A stretch of DNA of 64,000 nucleotides from Enterovibrio coralii (GCF_001559595.1 NZ_LNTY01000030.1:1-64000); one strand, 5' to 3'; numbered from the stretch's first letter, positions 46,071 to 56,882 are shown. The notes: generated from the sequence alone by a model not told the origin. Translations and numbers: made by a program.

Positions 46071-48185
46071 TCACACTTTAAAGTGACTCACCATGTTATC
46101 GAGTGATGCTGCACTTTCCTTAAGCGTTTGACTGCTTCTTTGGGATTGGCTGGCCGCACTTGCCAGCTCACTCACTACTTGGTTGATGTCAGCTAAGTCA
46201 TGGTTTACTTGCTCTGCCACCATGCTTTGTTGAACGGCCACGCTCGCGACTTCATCGTTTAACTGTGAAATGTTGTCCACTTCAACCGTAATTTGATTAA
46301 GTTGCTCCGCCGCTTCGTTCGCCAGAGAGACGCAATCTTGAGCGTTCTGACGGCCATTTTCCATCACAGTGACGGCTTCTGTCGCATCGGCTTGTAGGCG
46401 GTTGATCAGCTCGTAAATTTCCTGCGTCGACGTTTGCGTTCTAAGTGAGAGTGAACGCACTTCATCAGCCACCACCGCAAAGCCGCGGCCATTTGCACCA
46501 GCTCGCGCAGCTTCAATCGCGGCGTTTAACGCGAGTAAGTTAGTTTGGTCAGCAATGCCTTTGATCACGTCGATGATGCTGTGCACACTCTGGCTATTCT
46601 CGCCCAAACGCGTGATGACAACTGCTGCTTCAGAAACTTCCGCTTCCAGCTTCTCGATGGCTGCTTGTACGTCGTTTAGTTTTAACTGACCTTGGTTAGC
46701 GGCTTGTTGGGTAGAGTGAGCCGCATCGGATGCGCTACCAGCATGTGCAGCAACGGTTTGCGCGGTAGCACTCATTTCTGTCGCCGCCGTTGATACTTGG
46801 TTGACCATTTGTAGCTGGCGACTGACACCATCCAGGGTTTGTTGAGAAACCGCAGAAGATTGAATCGCGTTATCGGACACCGCCAGACTGGTTGCGGATA
46901 CCTGCTTGATCACTTCCTGTGTTTTATCCAAGAAGGTATTGCACGCACGTGCCAGCTCACCCGTCTCATCATCCGCTTCGGCTTCTTTACCTAAGCGACG
47001 CGTGAAATCACCATTGGCGACTTGAAGCATAAAATCTGACGTTGAACGGATTGGTGATGCAATGCGTCCTGCAATCACTTGGATCAGAAGCAGGTTAACC
47101 ACCAAGACCAACAGGCCCATGGCGAGAGACAGCAGCGTTTGCTCTTTTTGGTCGCTGTCTGCTTCTGACTGGAGGGCAACGATTTCGCTTAATACCAGCT
47201 CTTTATCCAGTGACACTATCAAGGTCCAAGGCGCAACATCCTTGTTTGGGTTAACAGGGATCATGGCGGTGATGCGACGGCCATCCTCACTGGTAAAGCT
47301 TTGGAAGTCACTGCTACCCAGCTTGTTGGCCCATTGATTCGCTTCTACACCCAATGACTCTAGCGAGTCTCCCAAGGCGCGGTCGTTGCTGTCTGCGGCA
47401 ATCGTGCCTTGGTTTGTCACCAACATGACATGACTTTGGCCGTTATACAGTCGCTGGCTTAGCGACTCAGCGACTTCTGAGAGCGCGGAAAGTGAGATAT
47501 CCAAGCCCGTGACGCCTGCAAACTGGCCGTTCACGATAATGGGTGAAACAACAGAGGTCAGCAGCACGCTTTTGCCGTTTACCGGATAAACGTAAGGCTC
47601 CAGCAGGCAATTTTGACGCGTATCGCGCGAGCAAAGGTAATATTCACCCACACGCGCGCCATTGTTCGCACGGGATTCATCGTTATATCCCGCTAAGGCT
47701 TCCAGTTGTGGGTTACCCAAACTGTCGCGGTTCCAATAAGGAATGAAACGGCCCGTTTCATCGTGTCCCGTCATGTTTTTGTATTGGTAATCCAATCCAT
47801 CCAGCGCGTTTGGTTCCCATGCAGTGAATACGCCCAATGTGTTCGGGTTTGCTTTGAGAACACCTTGAAGCTGGTAATTCAAACTCTCGCGCAAAGCACC
47901 TTTTGTTGTCAACGAACTGGTCGCTTGTTGGCGAGCAAAAGCATCGGCCACCAATGCGGTCTGAAGAAAGCTGTCTGACAGCTCTGAGGCAATGATACGG
48001 GCTGCGAAGTTGAGCTCTGCTTCCAAGCCATTATCAAACATATCCAATAACAGGGTTTGATTGCGTTGGTTTGATTGTTGTTGCAACTGGGAAGAGGAAT
48101 AGAGCGAGAAGGCCGTCATCGCACTGATTGCGGCAAGGGTAGCAACACCAGTGAAGACACTGATTTTCAGCTTAATCGATTTCAT
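46071..48185 (-). CDS. methyl-accepting chemotaxis protein with dCache-type sensor
   Basis: The protein of 704 residues has an N-terminal membrane segment, a large periplasmic ligand-binding part with Cache-like motifs ([32 protein letters not shown]), a second membrane helix near residue 355, a HAMP domain and a cytoplasmic signalling domain with the hairpin tip [21 protein letters not shown] and [12 protein letters not shown]. It would sense a small molecule, such as an amino acid, and control CheA. The ATG at 48185 is chosen since the upstream extension has no family match. Confidence 0.9.
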   Translation of the reverse strand: MKSIKLKISVFTGVATLAAISAMTAFSLYSSSQLQQQSNQRNQTLLLDMFDNGLEAELNFAARIIASELSDSFLQTALVADAFARQQATSSLTTKGALRESLNYQLQGVLKANPNTLGVFTAWEPNALDGLDYQYKNMTGHDETGRFIPYWNRDSLGNPQLEALAGYNDESRANNGARVGEYYLCSRDTRQNCLLEPYVYPVNGKSVLLTSVVSPIIVNGQFAGVTGLDISLSALSEVAESLSQRLYNGQSHVMLVTNQGTIAADSNDRALGDSLESLGVEANQWANKLGSSDFQSFTSEDGRRITAMIPVNPNKDVAPWTLIVSLDKELVLSEIVALQSEADSDQKEQTLLSLAMGLLVLVVNLLLIQVIAGRIASPIRSTSDFMLQVANGDFTRRLGKEAEADDETGELARACNTFLDKTQEVIKQVSATSLAVSDNAIQSSAVSQQTLDGVSRQLQMVNQVSTAATEMSATAQTVAAHAGSASDAAHSTQQAANQGQLKLNDVQAAIEKLEAEVSEAAVVITRLGENSQSVHSIIDVIKGIADQTNLLALNAAIEAARAGANGRGFAVVADEVRSLSLRTQTSTQEIYELINRLQADATEAVTVMENGRQNAQDCVSLANEAAEQLNQITVEVDNISQLNDEVASVAVQQSMVAEQVNHDLADINQVVSELASAASQSQRSSQTLKESAASLDNMVSHFKV

Positions 48186-48402
48186 AAAATGTGTTTTAGA
48201 ACCGGATAAAAGAGGAACTAAAGAAAAAGGTGCGCAATAGTGGTGTAGCACGAGAAAAAAGTAAATATTTCAATGAGGTGATGAGAGGAAAAATCTTCGT
48301 TTCTGCCTCACAACTTAGACAGATGTGAAGCCTGGTTCACAATAGGTTGGACTGGTGAAGGTAAACAAATGAGAGGAGCAAGTTGCTCCCCTCATGATGG
48401 TC

Positions 48403-49197
48403 TTATTTCGAGAATTCTTTGTCCCAGAATGCCATTGCTGCGGTTTCCGCATCGGTATCCTTTTTCACGGACTCTTTGCTTCTTAGCTCGCGGTAGATCT
48501 CAATACACTGCGTCATCGCACTGATCAAAGATGCTTTCTCTGGCAGGGCAACGGTTTTACGAAGCTTTTCTGCAAAATCAGGCAGTCTGGTTTCAATTTT
48601 TCTTACGCCAGAGGGCGTTAAGCCTGCTTGTTGCAGAGCCAGCGGCGACAACGCCACATGACGAAGAAACGAGATAAATTCTAAAGTCTCGAAGTATTCA
48701 CCGCGTGCTATTTTGGTGCCGGCGTAATGAATCCAAGTCCAGAACCTGTCTTCAATCCACTGTGCATTTGGCTGCGGATAATGAGGTTCTCGGGTTGCAA
48801 AGGTGTCAGTCAAACAAGAGTCTTTCTCCCAAAGTACTTGGGTATCGTCAACGCGCACTGCTGCATCAGGGAGTGAGACGAATTTGAAGTCAACATGGAG
48901 TGTGTTTGGCTCAAACATGGTGATGATAAGGCGAGGTTCGCCAACATGCTCGCCAGTGAAACCTGATACGCGGCCATTCACTTTGTCGATAAGTTGGAAG
49001 CGTTCTTTCATGACGCCGTCGAAGTGCGTGGGCTCGACAGCAATAACAATGTCGAGGTCGCTATAATCGTCCATTGAATCAGAGGCGAAAGAGCCGCTGG
49101 CACCAATGCCAACAACACGCGGATCAGCAGAAAAAACGCGGATAATGTCGTCCAATAGCTGCTTATGGGCTTGAGGAAGGGAATGTGGATATTTCAT
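48403..49197 (-). CDS. nucleotidyltransferase of the aminoglycoside adenylyltransferase fold
   Basis: The N-terminal part has the nucleotidyltransferase signature GSFASDSMDDYSDLDIVIAV (the G-S, then D-x-D). The 264-residue protein then has a helical C-terminal part as in ANT(4')-like and other minimal nucleotidyltransferases. The substrate is unknown; calling it a resistance gene would be premature. It is a single gene. Confidence 0.75.
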   Translation of the reverse strand: MKYPHSLPQAHKQLLDDIIRVFSADPRVVGIGASGSFASDSMDDYSDLDIVIAVEPTHFDGVMKERFQLIDKVNGRVSGFTGEHVGEPRLIITMFEPNTLHVDFKFVSLPDAAVRVDDTQVLWEKDSCLTDTFATREPHYPQPNAQWIEDRFWTWIHYAGTKIARGEYFETLEFISFLRHVALSPLALQQAGLTPSGVRKIETRLPDFAEKLRKTVALPEKASLISAMTQCIEIYRELRSKESVKKDTDAETAAMAFWDKEFSK

Positions 49198-49383
49198 ATT
49201 TTACCTATTAGAAGTAGAAAGCTGTGCAACAGCCCACTGCGGTAAAATCAGCGCAGCATTACAGAATGACAGAGCCGCATATTTTAAGAAAGTAAAATTT
49301 GATGTTTGGGTATATATTTCGCGCATGCAAAAAGACGGTACTCGCTAAGAGACAACGCTAAGCGAAGAAGTAATAGTAATGAA

Positions 49384-49979
49384 ATGGCGAACCTAGCCCT
49401 ATTTGATTTTGATGGTACGGTGACAAACGATGACTGCTTTACGGCGTTTGTGCTCTTTGCTACGTCCGGAAAGCGGAAACTCGCTGGTTTTGCGTTAATT
49501 TGGCCAGTGGTTCTGCTCTATAAGCTCGGTATTTTGCCTGCGAGTAAGACACGCCCGATTGTAGCTGGTGCAGCATTTTGGCGTCGAAAGGTAGAGACCG
49601 TCGATGTCCAAGCTAAGCAGTTTGTTGATGAATTCTTAGCTCATGTAATGAGAGAGGAAGCCTTACAACGTTTGGCGTGGCATAAAGAAAACGGTGATGA
49701 CATCTATGTGGTCTCTGCTTCGTTAAACCCTTACCTTGCCATTTGGTGTCAGCAAAATGGCATTGAACTGATTTGCAGTGAACTTGAGGCAGTGGATGGC
49801 CGCTATACAGGTCGGTATGTTTATGGTGATTGCAGTAAAGCGAGAAAGGTTGAACGAATAAAACATCGCGTCAATCTATCTCAATACGTTTCTGTGTATG
49901 CCTATGGGGATACCGACGAAGATCTTGCCATGCTGCTTTGGCCGATCATAAGTACATGCGTTGGCAAAAAATCAGCTAA
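49384..49979 (+). CDS. HAD-IB family hydrolase, C-terminal frameshift
   Basis: The nucleophile motif DFDGTVTNDD at the N-terminus and VVSASLNPYL, SKARKVERI, then YAYGDTDEDLAML mark a HAD subfamily IB phosphatase (phosphoserine phosphatase-like). A base is missing near 49935 (CTGCTTTGG): the current frame reads on to 50019 with unrelated residues, while the next frame gives LADHKYMRWQKIS and a stop at 49977-49979. So the intended product is about 199 residues. The end then meets the convergent EamA gene with a 4-base overlap. Confidence 0.85.
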
Positions 49980-50863
49980 CTTCCCCGCGCAGCTAACATC
50001 CGCTTGCCAATCCAGCTGAACCCGCCGCGATAGCCTATCAAGGCGGTTAGAATCAGTAGGCATCCAATGACCTTCTGTGGCGGCATGGGTTCGCTGTACC
50101 AGAGCACACTAAAAATCACTGTAAAAATGGGTTCAAGGATCATAATAAACGCCGCATTGGTGGCGGTGGTGCCTTTCTGGCCTCGTGTTTGGCAAACAAA
50201 TCTCAGGCATGTCGCCAGTACGATGCTCATGGCAAACCACAACCATATATCGGGGCTAATGCTCGTAGGCACTTCTTCGAAAAGGAATGACAAGGTCAGC
50301 CCAAGAATACCTGTTACAAACAACTGAATGCATGTCAGTAACATGGTCGGTAGGGTTTTGGCGACGCGGCTGACAATGTTGAACTGAAAGGCAAAGGTAA
50401 AAGCAGACGCTAAAAACCAGACTTGGCTGCTTGCCAACTCCCAGCCATTGGCCAGTGATAAAAAGCCTAACCCTAAAAGTGCAACAGGCAATGCAATCCA
50501 AAACGACGCATTAGGCGGTTGTTTGAACAGAAGCCAGCCGATAAAAGGGACGAAGAGCATGGTTAAGCTCATGATGAACGCCCCTTCACCTAGCGTATCG
50601 CTTATCGACAAGGAGTAAATCCAAAGCAAGATAGCGATGGCGAGCAGGAGGCCGCATCCAAAGGCTTTTCGGAGTTCTTGTAAGGATGCTTTCAGTAAGT
50701 CCTTGTAGCAAAAAGCCAATAATATGAGAGACGCGAGAAAAAAGCGTGATCCGAGAAAAGCGAACGTTGGCATCTCAGCCAGGGATTCTTTACTGAAAAT
50801 CCATCCGCCTGCAGCGAGTATGGTGGTGAGTACAAGCAAGAGTTCGGCGCGTCTATCTGTCAT
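49976..50863 (-). CDS. EamA/DMT family transporter
   Basis: The 295-residue protein has ten hydrophobic segments in two EamA halves, starting MTDRRAELLLVLTTILAAGGWIFSKES and ending with a basic tail. These inner-membrane proteins export amino acids or metabolites; the substrate is not predictable. It is convergent with the HAD-IB gene. Confidence 0.85.
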   Translation of the reverse strand: MTDRRAELLLVLTTILAAGGWIFSKESLAEMPTFAFLGSRFFLASLILLAFCYKDLLKASLQELRKAFGCGLLLAIAILLWIYSLSISDTLGEGAFIMSLTMLFVPFIGWLLFKQPPNASFWIALPVALLGLGFLSLANGWELASSQVWFLASAFTFAFQFNIVSRVAKTLPTMLLTCIQLFVTGILGLTLSFLFEEVPTSISPDIWLWFAMSIVLATCLRFVCQTRGQKGTTATNAAFIMILEPIFTVIFSVLWYSEPMPPQKVIGCLLILTALIGYRGGFSWIGKRMLAARGS

Positions 50864-51106
50864 TCCTTTCCTTATATGTGTTCGGTGTTTATCGCTAACA
50901 ACGACTAAATATCTAGACTTTCCCTATCTTTTGCATTGTTCCACTGCCTTGTAACACGTTCAACCTGATTGCTTTGCGGCATTGCACAAGCCTGAAATGC
51001 AAACATGTAACATGGAGCGGCATACTCAACGTCGTGTGCTGAACGCGGTATGTTGACTGAGAGAGGCGACAGCCGACACTGTGATTTTTGCTAAGGAGAG
51101 CGAGCA

Positions 51107-51436
51107 ATGAAAATGACGGACATTCCATTCAATGTGACCGATTGGGATACGATTGAGCCAACAAAGCACCAAGGCGAAACGGGATTTGCACTCTGGCGAA
51201 CCAAACATTTCGGTGATATCCGCGTTCGAATTGTGGAGTACTCGCCGGGCTATTTAGCCGATCATTGGTGTTTAAAAGGACATGTACTTTTCTGCCTGTC
51301 TGGTGAGCTGTCCACCGAGCTTGATGATGGTAGCGTGCATGTCTTAAAGCCAGGCATGAGTTACCAAGTGGCGGATAATGCTGAAGCGCATCGCTCGTCC
51401 ACCAAAGAAGGTGCGACGCTGTTTGTGGTTGATTAG
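51107..51436 (+). CDS. DHCW-motif cupin
   Basis: This 109-residue protein has a cupin-like core with the motif ADHWCLKGHV (DHWC, the DHCW family), then VLKPGMSYQVADNAEAHRSS. Family members are small beta-barrel proteins of unknown function, perhaps metal-binding through His/Cys. AAGGAGAGCGAGCA lies just before ATG 51107. Confidence 0.85.
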   Translation: MKMTDIPFNVTDWDTIEPTKHQGETGFALWRTKHFGDIRVRIVEYSPGYLADHWCLKGHVLFCLSGELSTELDDGSVHVLKPGMSYQVADNAEAHRSSTKEGATLFVVD

Positions 51437-51559
51437 CGTCAGAAGCGTTGTTGCTTTTCTTTTCATTCTTTTGTGAAGCGATTCCGAGTTCACATGCCTT
51501 GCTATTTGGATTTGGTAAATTAAATGCTTTACTTAATAAAAATAATAAGGAGATAGGCG

Positions 51560-51985
51560 ATGAAGAGCTACTTTGAGCATGCAAATATCCAACTGGCCGA
51601 CCCGATGGCATCGATTCATTTTCTGACGTCTGCAATACCCGAGTGGTCGATTCGTGGTCAGGGAGACCTTGATTGGTTTGGAAAACCGGTAGTGTGGTAT
51701 CACGTAGGTGATGATGATTCTTACGTGACACTGCAAAGCGGTGGTGAAGGCGAAATCGGTGACTGGAAAGCACATTGGGCGGGGGTGAAACACCTTGGGA
51801 TCGTGGTGCCGAGTGTTGATGATGTCATTGAACGTTTGACGACTGCGGGGTATGAAATCGACCACATGGGCGGTGAGCATCCCTATCGAAAAAGTGTTTA
51901 TTACCTCGACGGCAATAACCTTGAATTCGAATTTATCGAGTACCTCTCTGATGACCCGGTAAAGCGAAACGACTACCTTTTGTAA
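51560..51985 (+). CDS. VOC (glyoxalase/bleomycin resistance-like) family protein
   Basis: The 141-residue protein has a VOC pattern (MKSYFEHANIQLADPMASIHF, then HLGIVVPSVDDVIERL and GNNLEFEFIEYL with the metal Glu). Such proteins bind a divalent metal; the reaction is unknown. TAAGGAGATAG lies upstream of the ATG. Confidence 0.85.
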   Translation: MKSYFEHANIQLADPMASIHFLTSAIPEWSIRGQGDLDWFGKPVVWYHVGDDDSYVTLQSGGEGEIGDWKAHWAGVKHLGIVVPSVDDVIERLTTAGYEIDHMGGEHPYRKSVYYLDGNNLEFEFIEYLSDDPVKRNDYLL

Positions 51986-52119
51986 CAGGAAGATAGTGGC
52001 TTGTTATCAATGGTTATAAAGACGGGAATTTACATGACAGAACCCTCACTTCGAGAGTAAGTCGGTAGTCATGTCATTTCCTTCTATTAGACTCCACGCT
52101 TTCCCGCTAAGGAAATAGG

Positions 52120-52878
52120 ATGTCTAACGAAACAGTCTCCATCGCACTTTGTCAGTTCTCCCCCTCTAAAGGCGACATGCTCGCCAACTTCGCTAAGCAC
52201 AGACAACTTACTCAAAACGCTGCCGATCACGGCGCAGATATTGTCGTTTTTCCCGAACTCTCTTTGACAGGGTATGAGCTCGCTTTACTGCAAAACAATG
52301 CATTACCTGCTCACAGTGATGTGGAACACGACCTCGGCCAATTAGCCAAAGATCTTAACGTGATGATCATTGCTGGCGCGCCACTTCAAAACGACTCGGG
52401 GAAGCCGTTTATTGGTGCGATTATCGCGTGCCCAAACGGCCAAACATCCACCTATGCCAAACAGTATCTACACAGTGGTGAAGAGGTTTATGCTGCGGCG
52501 GGCGAGGGTAACTGTTTTATCGCTATCAATGGAGTAAAAGTCGCGTTAGCGATTTGCGCGGACTTTACGCATCCGCAGCACCAAAAGGATGCCATCGCAG
52601 AGAATGCCGATGTCTATCTCGTCAGCGCGTTGATTTCTGTCGGTGGGTTTGAAGCAGACGCGAAGATACTTTCTGACATAGCGAAGCAGACAAGTATGCC
52701 AGTGTTACTGTCGAATTTTGTGGGTGAATCGGGCGGGTGGCAGACAGGCGGAAACAGCAGCGTGTGGACGACAAGCGGTGACCGCACTCTGCTTGCCAAT
52801 GCGGTTCAAGAGGGATTTGCTTTGTGCACTTTGTGTGAAAAAGTGCTCGTTTCCAGTGAGTTCATCGCTTTGCCGTAA
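52120..52878 (+). CDS. carbon-nitrogen hydrolase (nitrilase superfamily)
   Basis: The catalytic triad of the superfamily is visible: Glu in VVFPELSLTGYE, Lys in YAKQYLHSGEE and Cys in ALAICADFTHP. The 252-residue length is usual. It is an amidase-type enzyme with unknown substrate (omega-amidase or carbamoylase type). It starts with TAAGGAAATAGG before the ATG and ends in a strong terminator. Confidence 0.9.
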   Translation: MSNETVSIALCQFSPSKGDMLANFAKHRQLTQNAADHGADIVVFPELSLTGYELALLQNNALPAHSDVEHDLGQLAKDLNVMIIAGAPLQNDSGKPFIGAIIACPNGQTSTYAKQYLHSGEEVYAAAGEGNCFIAINGVKVALAICADFTHPQHQKDAIAENADVYLVSALISVGGFEADAKILSDIAKQTSMPVLLSNFVGESGGWQTGGNSSVWTTSGDRTLLANAVQEGFALCTLCEKVLVSSEFIALP

Positions 52879-52884
52879 CGCGAG

Positions 52885-52914
52885 AAAAGCCAGTACGTAC
52901 CAGTACTGGCTTTT
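52885..52914. terminator. strong terminator
   Basis: AAAAGCCAGTAC and GTACTGGCTTTT form a 12-bp stem with a 6-base loop, between the convergent hydrolase and LysR genes. Confidence 0.9.
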
Positions 52915-52932
52915 AACTTCTCATATCCTCTT

Positions 52933-53831
52933 TTATCCGTTCATGCGTGCGACCAGAAAGTCGATTAGTACCCTAACGCGTTTAGCCTTTTGAGTGTTCT
53001 GGTGGAAATACACATACATGCCAGGATAGGTGTGCCAGTGTTGCTCCAATATCGGGATAAGCGTTTGTTGCTTCAATTGCTCTTCAACGACAGGTTCGAC
53101 TAAGCGACCAATACCGAGCCCTTTTGTGGCGGCATCAACCATCAAATCCGTGTCATTGACGATCAGCGAGGCTGGCATCGCAACGGTCACTTGCTCGCCA
53201 TTGTCAGTGAGTACAAGAGGCGCGAGCTGATTGGAGGTAATAAAGCGGTATTGAATTTGTTTGTGCTGCTGCAAGTCTTGCAAGGTTTTCGGCGCGCCGT
53301 GTTTTTCAACATAAGCGGGAGACGCAAACAGGGCTTCGCGACAGTCTTTAGTGAGGGGCCTTGCAATCATGCCTTCTTCGATTTTGTGTCCAAATCGGAT
53401 CCCGACATCAAACCCGTCATCAATGATGTTCACAGCGGCGTCAGAGACAGATATTTCCAACTGAATATCCGGATACTGTTTACAAAAATCGGCGTAGATA
53501 GGTTTAAGCAGTATTGATAAAAGAAGCGTGGCGTTGTGAGCCTGACTTTACCCGAAGGCTGAATACTCAAGTCTCTGATGCTTTCAACTGCAACAGCAAG
53601 CTCTGAGGTTGCCGCAAGGGTGCGCTCTAACAACAATTGCCCAGCTTCAGTGAGCTCCATCTTTCGGGTGGTGCGAGTGAAAAGTGGAAGCCCAAGTTGG
53701 GCCTCTAAAGTCTTTAACGCCTGACTGACCGAAGGTGGTGCTATTTCTAGCTTTCTGGCTGCTTGAGATATGCTGCCTTCTTTAACAATGGTGTGAAACA
53801 TGACGAGTTGGTTGTAAGTGGCACCGTTCAT
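52933..53831 (-). pseudogene. LysR-type regulator, one frameshift
   Basis: The N-terminal frame has the LysR helix-turn-helix (LVMFHTIVKEGSISQAARKLEIAPPSVSQALKTLEAQLG). It is lost after TTPRFFYQ, and the other frame continues LLKPIYADFCKQYPDIQLEI and the co-inducer domain to the end. One A is missing at 53514-53516. The reconstructed length is about 299 residues, normal for LysR. It is divergent from the NAD(P)H-quinone-reductase-like gene at 53963, which is a common pair. Confidence 0.9.
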
Positions 53832-53962
53832 CTCTGCTGTTACCCTTTTTGATTATTAGCTTTAGCCTAATAATCTTTTAGGTATCTTTCATCTAAAAGT
53901 TTGGGTGGTTGACAGATAGACTGGCTTCATCGATTCAGAATTCATCGTCAATGGAGTCAGTC

Positions 53963-54523
53963 ATGAGCAAGATTTTGGTTATCTCAGGTCATCCTGATTT
54001 AAAAGCATCCAACACGAATAGCCTTATTATCAACGAATTGAAGGAGTCAATGGAGAACGTGGAAGTTCGCCGTCTCGACACCCTCTATCCGACCTATGCA
54101 ATTGACATTGAGGCAGAGCAACAAGCCTTGATTGATGCAGACATTGTTGTGCTTCAGTTCCCATTCTATTGGTACTCGGTACCCGCATTGTTGAAAAAGT
54201 GGATTGATGATGTATTGGCTTACAACTTCGCGTATGGTTCGCAAGGCGACAAACTTAAAGGCAAAGATATGGTTTTGTCGTTCACCATCGGTGGTCCGAA
54301 AGAGTCTTATGATCCGCAGGGCTTTAACCACTTTCCAATTGAAGAGTTGATGAAGCCGCTTCAACAAACGGCATATCTCACGCAGATGAACTATCACGCC
54401 CCCGTTTACACACATGGCATGGTGTATATCGAAGGGGTTTATAACACCTTAGATGCGGTGGAAGGTAGAGCGAAAGTTCATGCAGAACGCTTGATTGAGA
54501 TGCTGAAAACACTCCTCAAATAG
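53963..54523 (+). CDS. NAD(P)H-dependent flavodoxin-like oxidoreductase
   Basis: The protein of 186 residues has the flavodoxin-like fold of the NQO/KefF type: KILVISGHPDLKASNTNSLI at the FMN site, VVLQFPFYWYSVPALLKKWID and FTIGGPKESY. It would reduce quinones or other electrophiles using NAD(P)H. I chose ATG 53963, which GGAG precedes by 6 bases; an ATG at 53951 lies in the same frame. It is divergent from a LysR gene that likely regulates it. Confidence 0.9.
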   Translation: MSKILVISGHPDLKASNTNSLIINELKESMENVEVRRLDTLYPTYAIDIEAEQQALIDADIVVLQFPFYWYSVPALLKKWIDDVLAYNFAYGSQGDKLKGKDMVLSFTIGGPKESYDPQGFNHFPIEELMKPLQQTAYLTQMNYHAPVYTHGMVYIEGVYNTLDAVEGRAKVHAERLIEMLKTLLK

Positions 54524-54527
54524 TAAA

Positions 54528-54557
54528 AAGGCCGCTGACAAGAGCGGCCTTATTTTT
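54528..54557. terminator. intrinsic terminator
   Basis: AAGGCCGCT and AGCGGCCTT form a 9-bp stem with a 6-base loop; T-rich sequence follows. It lies between convergent genes. Confidence 0.85.
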
Positions 54558-54573
54558 GTCTGCACCCAAGCAA

Positions 54574-56097
54574 TCAAGAAAGCTTACTTTGATATTCAGG
54601 TTTCGCCTCTACGGGTGGGTGCAGCTCATCCAATGATTGCGGTAAGCCATGATCGTTGATCATCTGCGCGTGGAAGCGTTTCAACTTCCGTGGCTCTTGC
54701 ACGCCACAAGAATGCGCAATCACACCCACTTCATACATCAGATTCTTGGCATAGTGGGCGACACGTTCTGCTTTGTCAGACACCACCAGACCTTTTTGGA
54801 GTTTAGGATCGTGAGTGGTGATGCCCGTCGGGCAAGTGTTCTTATTGCATTGCAACGCCTGAATGCAGCCCAGTGAGAACATAAAGCCACGGGCGGAGGT
54901 AATAAAGTCCGCGCCAATACACATGGCCCACGCGACTTCCGCAGGGTTTACCAACTTACCGGAAACAATGACTTTCACTCTTTGCTTTAGGCCATATCTC
55001 TCTAGCGCATCAACGAGCATGGGCAGGCTTCGTTTGATTGGCAGCCCCATAAAGTCCATCAAAGATTGAGGTGCTGCGCCTGTACCGCCATCGGCAGAGT
55101 CTAGCGTGATAAAGTCAGGGGCAGATTCAATACCGCGTGCGTGAATGGCTTCCATTAAGTTGTTCAGCCAGCCATAGGCACCCAGTACGATTTTGAACCC
55201 TACCGGCTTACCCGTGACTTCTCGGACTCGCGCAATCATATCGAGTAGTTCATCGACACTACGAATGTCGGTGTGCCCATTCGGGCTGATGGAGTCTTGT
55301 CCTTCTGGAATGCCGCGAATTTTGGCAATTTCAGCATTCACTTTTTTGCCCGGCAATATACCGCCTTTACCGGGCTTTGCACCTTGACTCATCTTGATTT
55401 CAAACATGCGAACTTGTTCGTGCGCAGCCACTTCTTTGAGCTTTTCATCACTCAAATTACCGTCTTCATCACGTACGCCATATTTCGCGGTGCCGATTTG
55501 AAAAACGATGTCGGCACCGCCTTCAAGGTGATAAGGCGACAAGCCACCTTCTCCCGTGTTCATCCAAATACCGGCTTTTTTCGCCCCTTTAGACAAAGAA
55601 AGCACGGCGGGCACACTAAGTGCACCAAAACTCATGCCTGAAATATTGAAAAAGCTCGATGTGGCAAAGGGCGTGCGCGCAACGCCTTCACCGATGACCA
55701 CGGTGCTGGCAGGTACGGCATCTTCAGACAGCGTCGGAAACGGGCAATTGAGGAAAATCACATCGCCCGGTTGGTTTAAGGGGCGTGTCGAGCCAAAAGC
55801 GACGGTACTGTCGACATTCTTGGCGGCGCGATATACCCAGCTACGCTGAGCACGGTTGAAGGGCAACTCATCGCGGTCGAGGGCGAAGAAGTATTGGCGG
55901 AAAAACTCGCCCATGTGTTCAAACCAATAGCGAAAGCGACCAATCACCGGATAGTTTCGTCGAATCGCTTGTTGTGTTTGCGTGATGTCGCGAATGTAAA
56001 CGTAGATAACCGTTAAAACGGCACAACCAATGAAAAACACGAACAACGCGGCACTTACTTCCAATAGGCGCGTTGCCCAACTTGTTACTGCATCCAT
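54574..56097 (-). CDS. FMN-binding glutamate synthase family protein
   Basis: At 507 residues this is the stand-alone GltS-like domain of glutamate synthase, with an N-terminal membrane helix (SAALFVFFIGCAVLTVIYVYI). Typical motifs: SGMSFGALSVPAVLSLSKGAKKAG, GEGGLSPYHLEGGAD, KMSQGAKPGKGGILPG, TLDSADGGTGAAP, and a Cys cluster (LGCIQALQCNKNTCPTGI) for an Fe-S site. It lacks the glutaminase part. It may be a redox enzyme with a different electron donor; its reaction is unknown. Confidence 0.9.
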   Translation of the reverse strand: MDAVTSWATRLLEVSAALFVFFIGCAVLTVIYVYIRDITQTQQAIRRNYPVIGRFRYWFEHMGEFFRQYFFALDRDELPFNRAQRSWVYRAAKNVDSTVAFGSTRPLNQPGDVIFLNCPFPTLSEDAVPASTVVIGEGVARTPFATSSFFNISGMSFGALSVPAVLSLSKGAKKAGIWMNTGEGGLSPYHLEGGADIVFQIGTAKYGVRDEDGNLSDEKLKEVAAHEQVRMFEIKMSQGAKPGKGGILPGKKVNAEIAKIRGIPEGQDSISPNGHTDIRSVDELLDMIARVREVTGKPVGFKIVLGAYGWLNNLMEAIHARGIESAPDFITLDSADGGTGAAPQSLMDFMGLPIKRSLPMLVDALERYGLKQRVKVIVSGKLVNPAEVAWAMCIGADFITSARGFMFSLGCIQALQCNKNTCPTGITTHDPKLQKGLVVSDKAERVAHYAKNLMYEVGVIAHSCGVQEPRKLKRFHAQMINDHGLPQSLDELHPPVEAKPEYQSKLS

Positions 56098-56302
56098 GAT
56101 TCATTCCTTTTTATTTTGCTCACGAAAGCGATAGACCGGAGTTATCAGCGTAGGCTTTGTGCCATTAGTGAGAGAATCGAAATGGACACCCACAGACCCA
56201 TCATTAATGCGTGAACGCAATGCGACTATTTCTTTGATGTAACAGAAAATTCGCAAAAGATAAGGTAGAGTTGAGGTAATTGAGCTTGCCAAGGAGATGA
56301 TA

Positions 56303-56838
56303 ATGTACAGAAGCGTACTGACATTCTGGTTCGAAGAACTGACGCCAAAAGAGTGGTTTACTAAAGATGATGCGTTGGATGAAACCATTCGAACACGTTT
56401 TCAAACCTTACTAGAGCAGGCTTCCATGTCCGAGTGTTTTGAGTGGCGTGAAGCACCAGAAGGGCGACTGGCAGAGATCATCGTGTTGGATCAGTTTTCG
56501 CGAAATGTCTATCGAGATACGCCAAAAGCTTTTTCGCAAGATCCGTTAGCACTAGCACTAGCACAGGAAGCGGTGAGTCTGGGAATCGATCGTGAGCTTA
56601 CACCCATGCAACGTTGCTTCTTGTACATGCCTTATATGCACAGTGAGTCCAAAGTGATTCACGAAGAAGCAGTGAAGCTCTTCAATCAACCGGGTTTGGA
56701 AAACAATTACGAGTACGAGATTAAGCACAAAGAAATTGTTGACCGTTTTGGGCGTTATCCTCACCGCAATACCATTCTAGCAGAGAAAGCACGCCTGAGG
56801 AAATCGAGTTTTTGAGCCAACCGGGTTCGAGCTTCTAA
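56303..56838 (+). CDS. DUF924 family protein, C-terminal frameshift
   Basis: The protein reads LTFWFEEL...EWF, then IIVLDQFSRNVYRDTPKAF, MQRCFLYMPYMHSE and RFGRYPHRN, the DUF924 pattern. A base is missing near 56779-56782: the current frame ends at 56815 with AEKARLRKSSF, while the next frame gives RESTPEEIEFLSQPGSSF with a stop at 56836-56838, the family's normal end. The ATG at 56303 is favoured since AAGGAG lies six bases upstream; 56297 is also possible. Function unknown. Confidence 0.85.
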
Positions 56839-56844
56839 GCAAAT

Positions 56845-56874
56845 AAAAAAGCGGCTATTGAAGCCGCTTTTTTT
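56845..56874. terminator. intrinsic terminator
   Basis: AAAAAAGCGGCT and AGCCGCTTTTTT form a strong stem around ATTGA. It lies between the convergent DUF924 and lipoprotein genes. Confidence 0.9.
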
Positions 56875-56882
56875 ATAAGATG

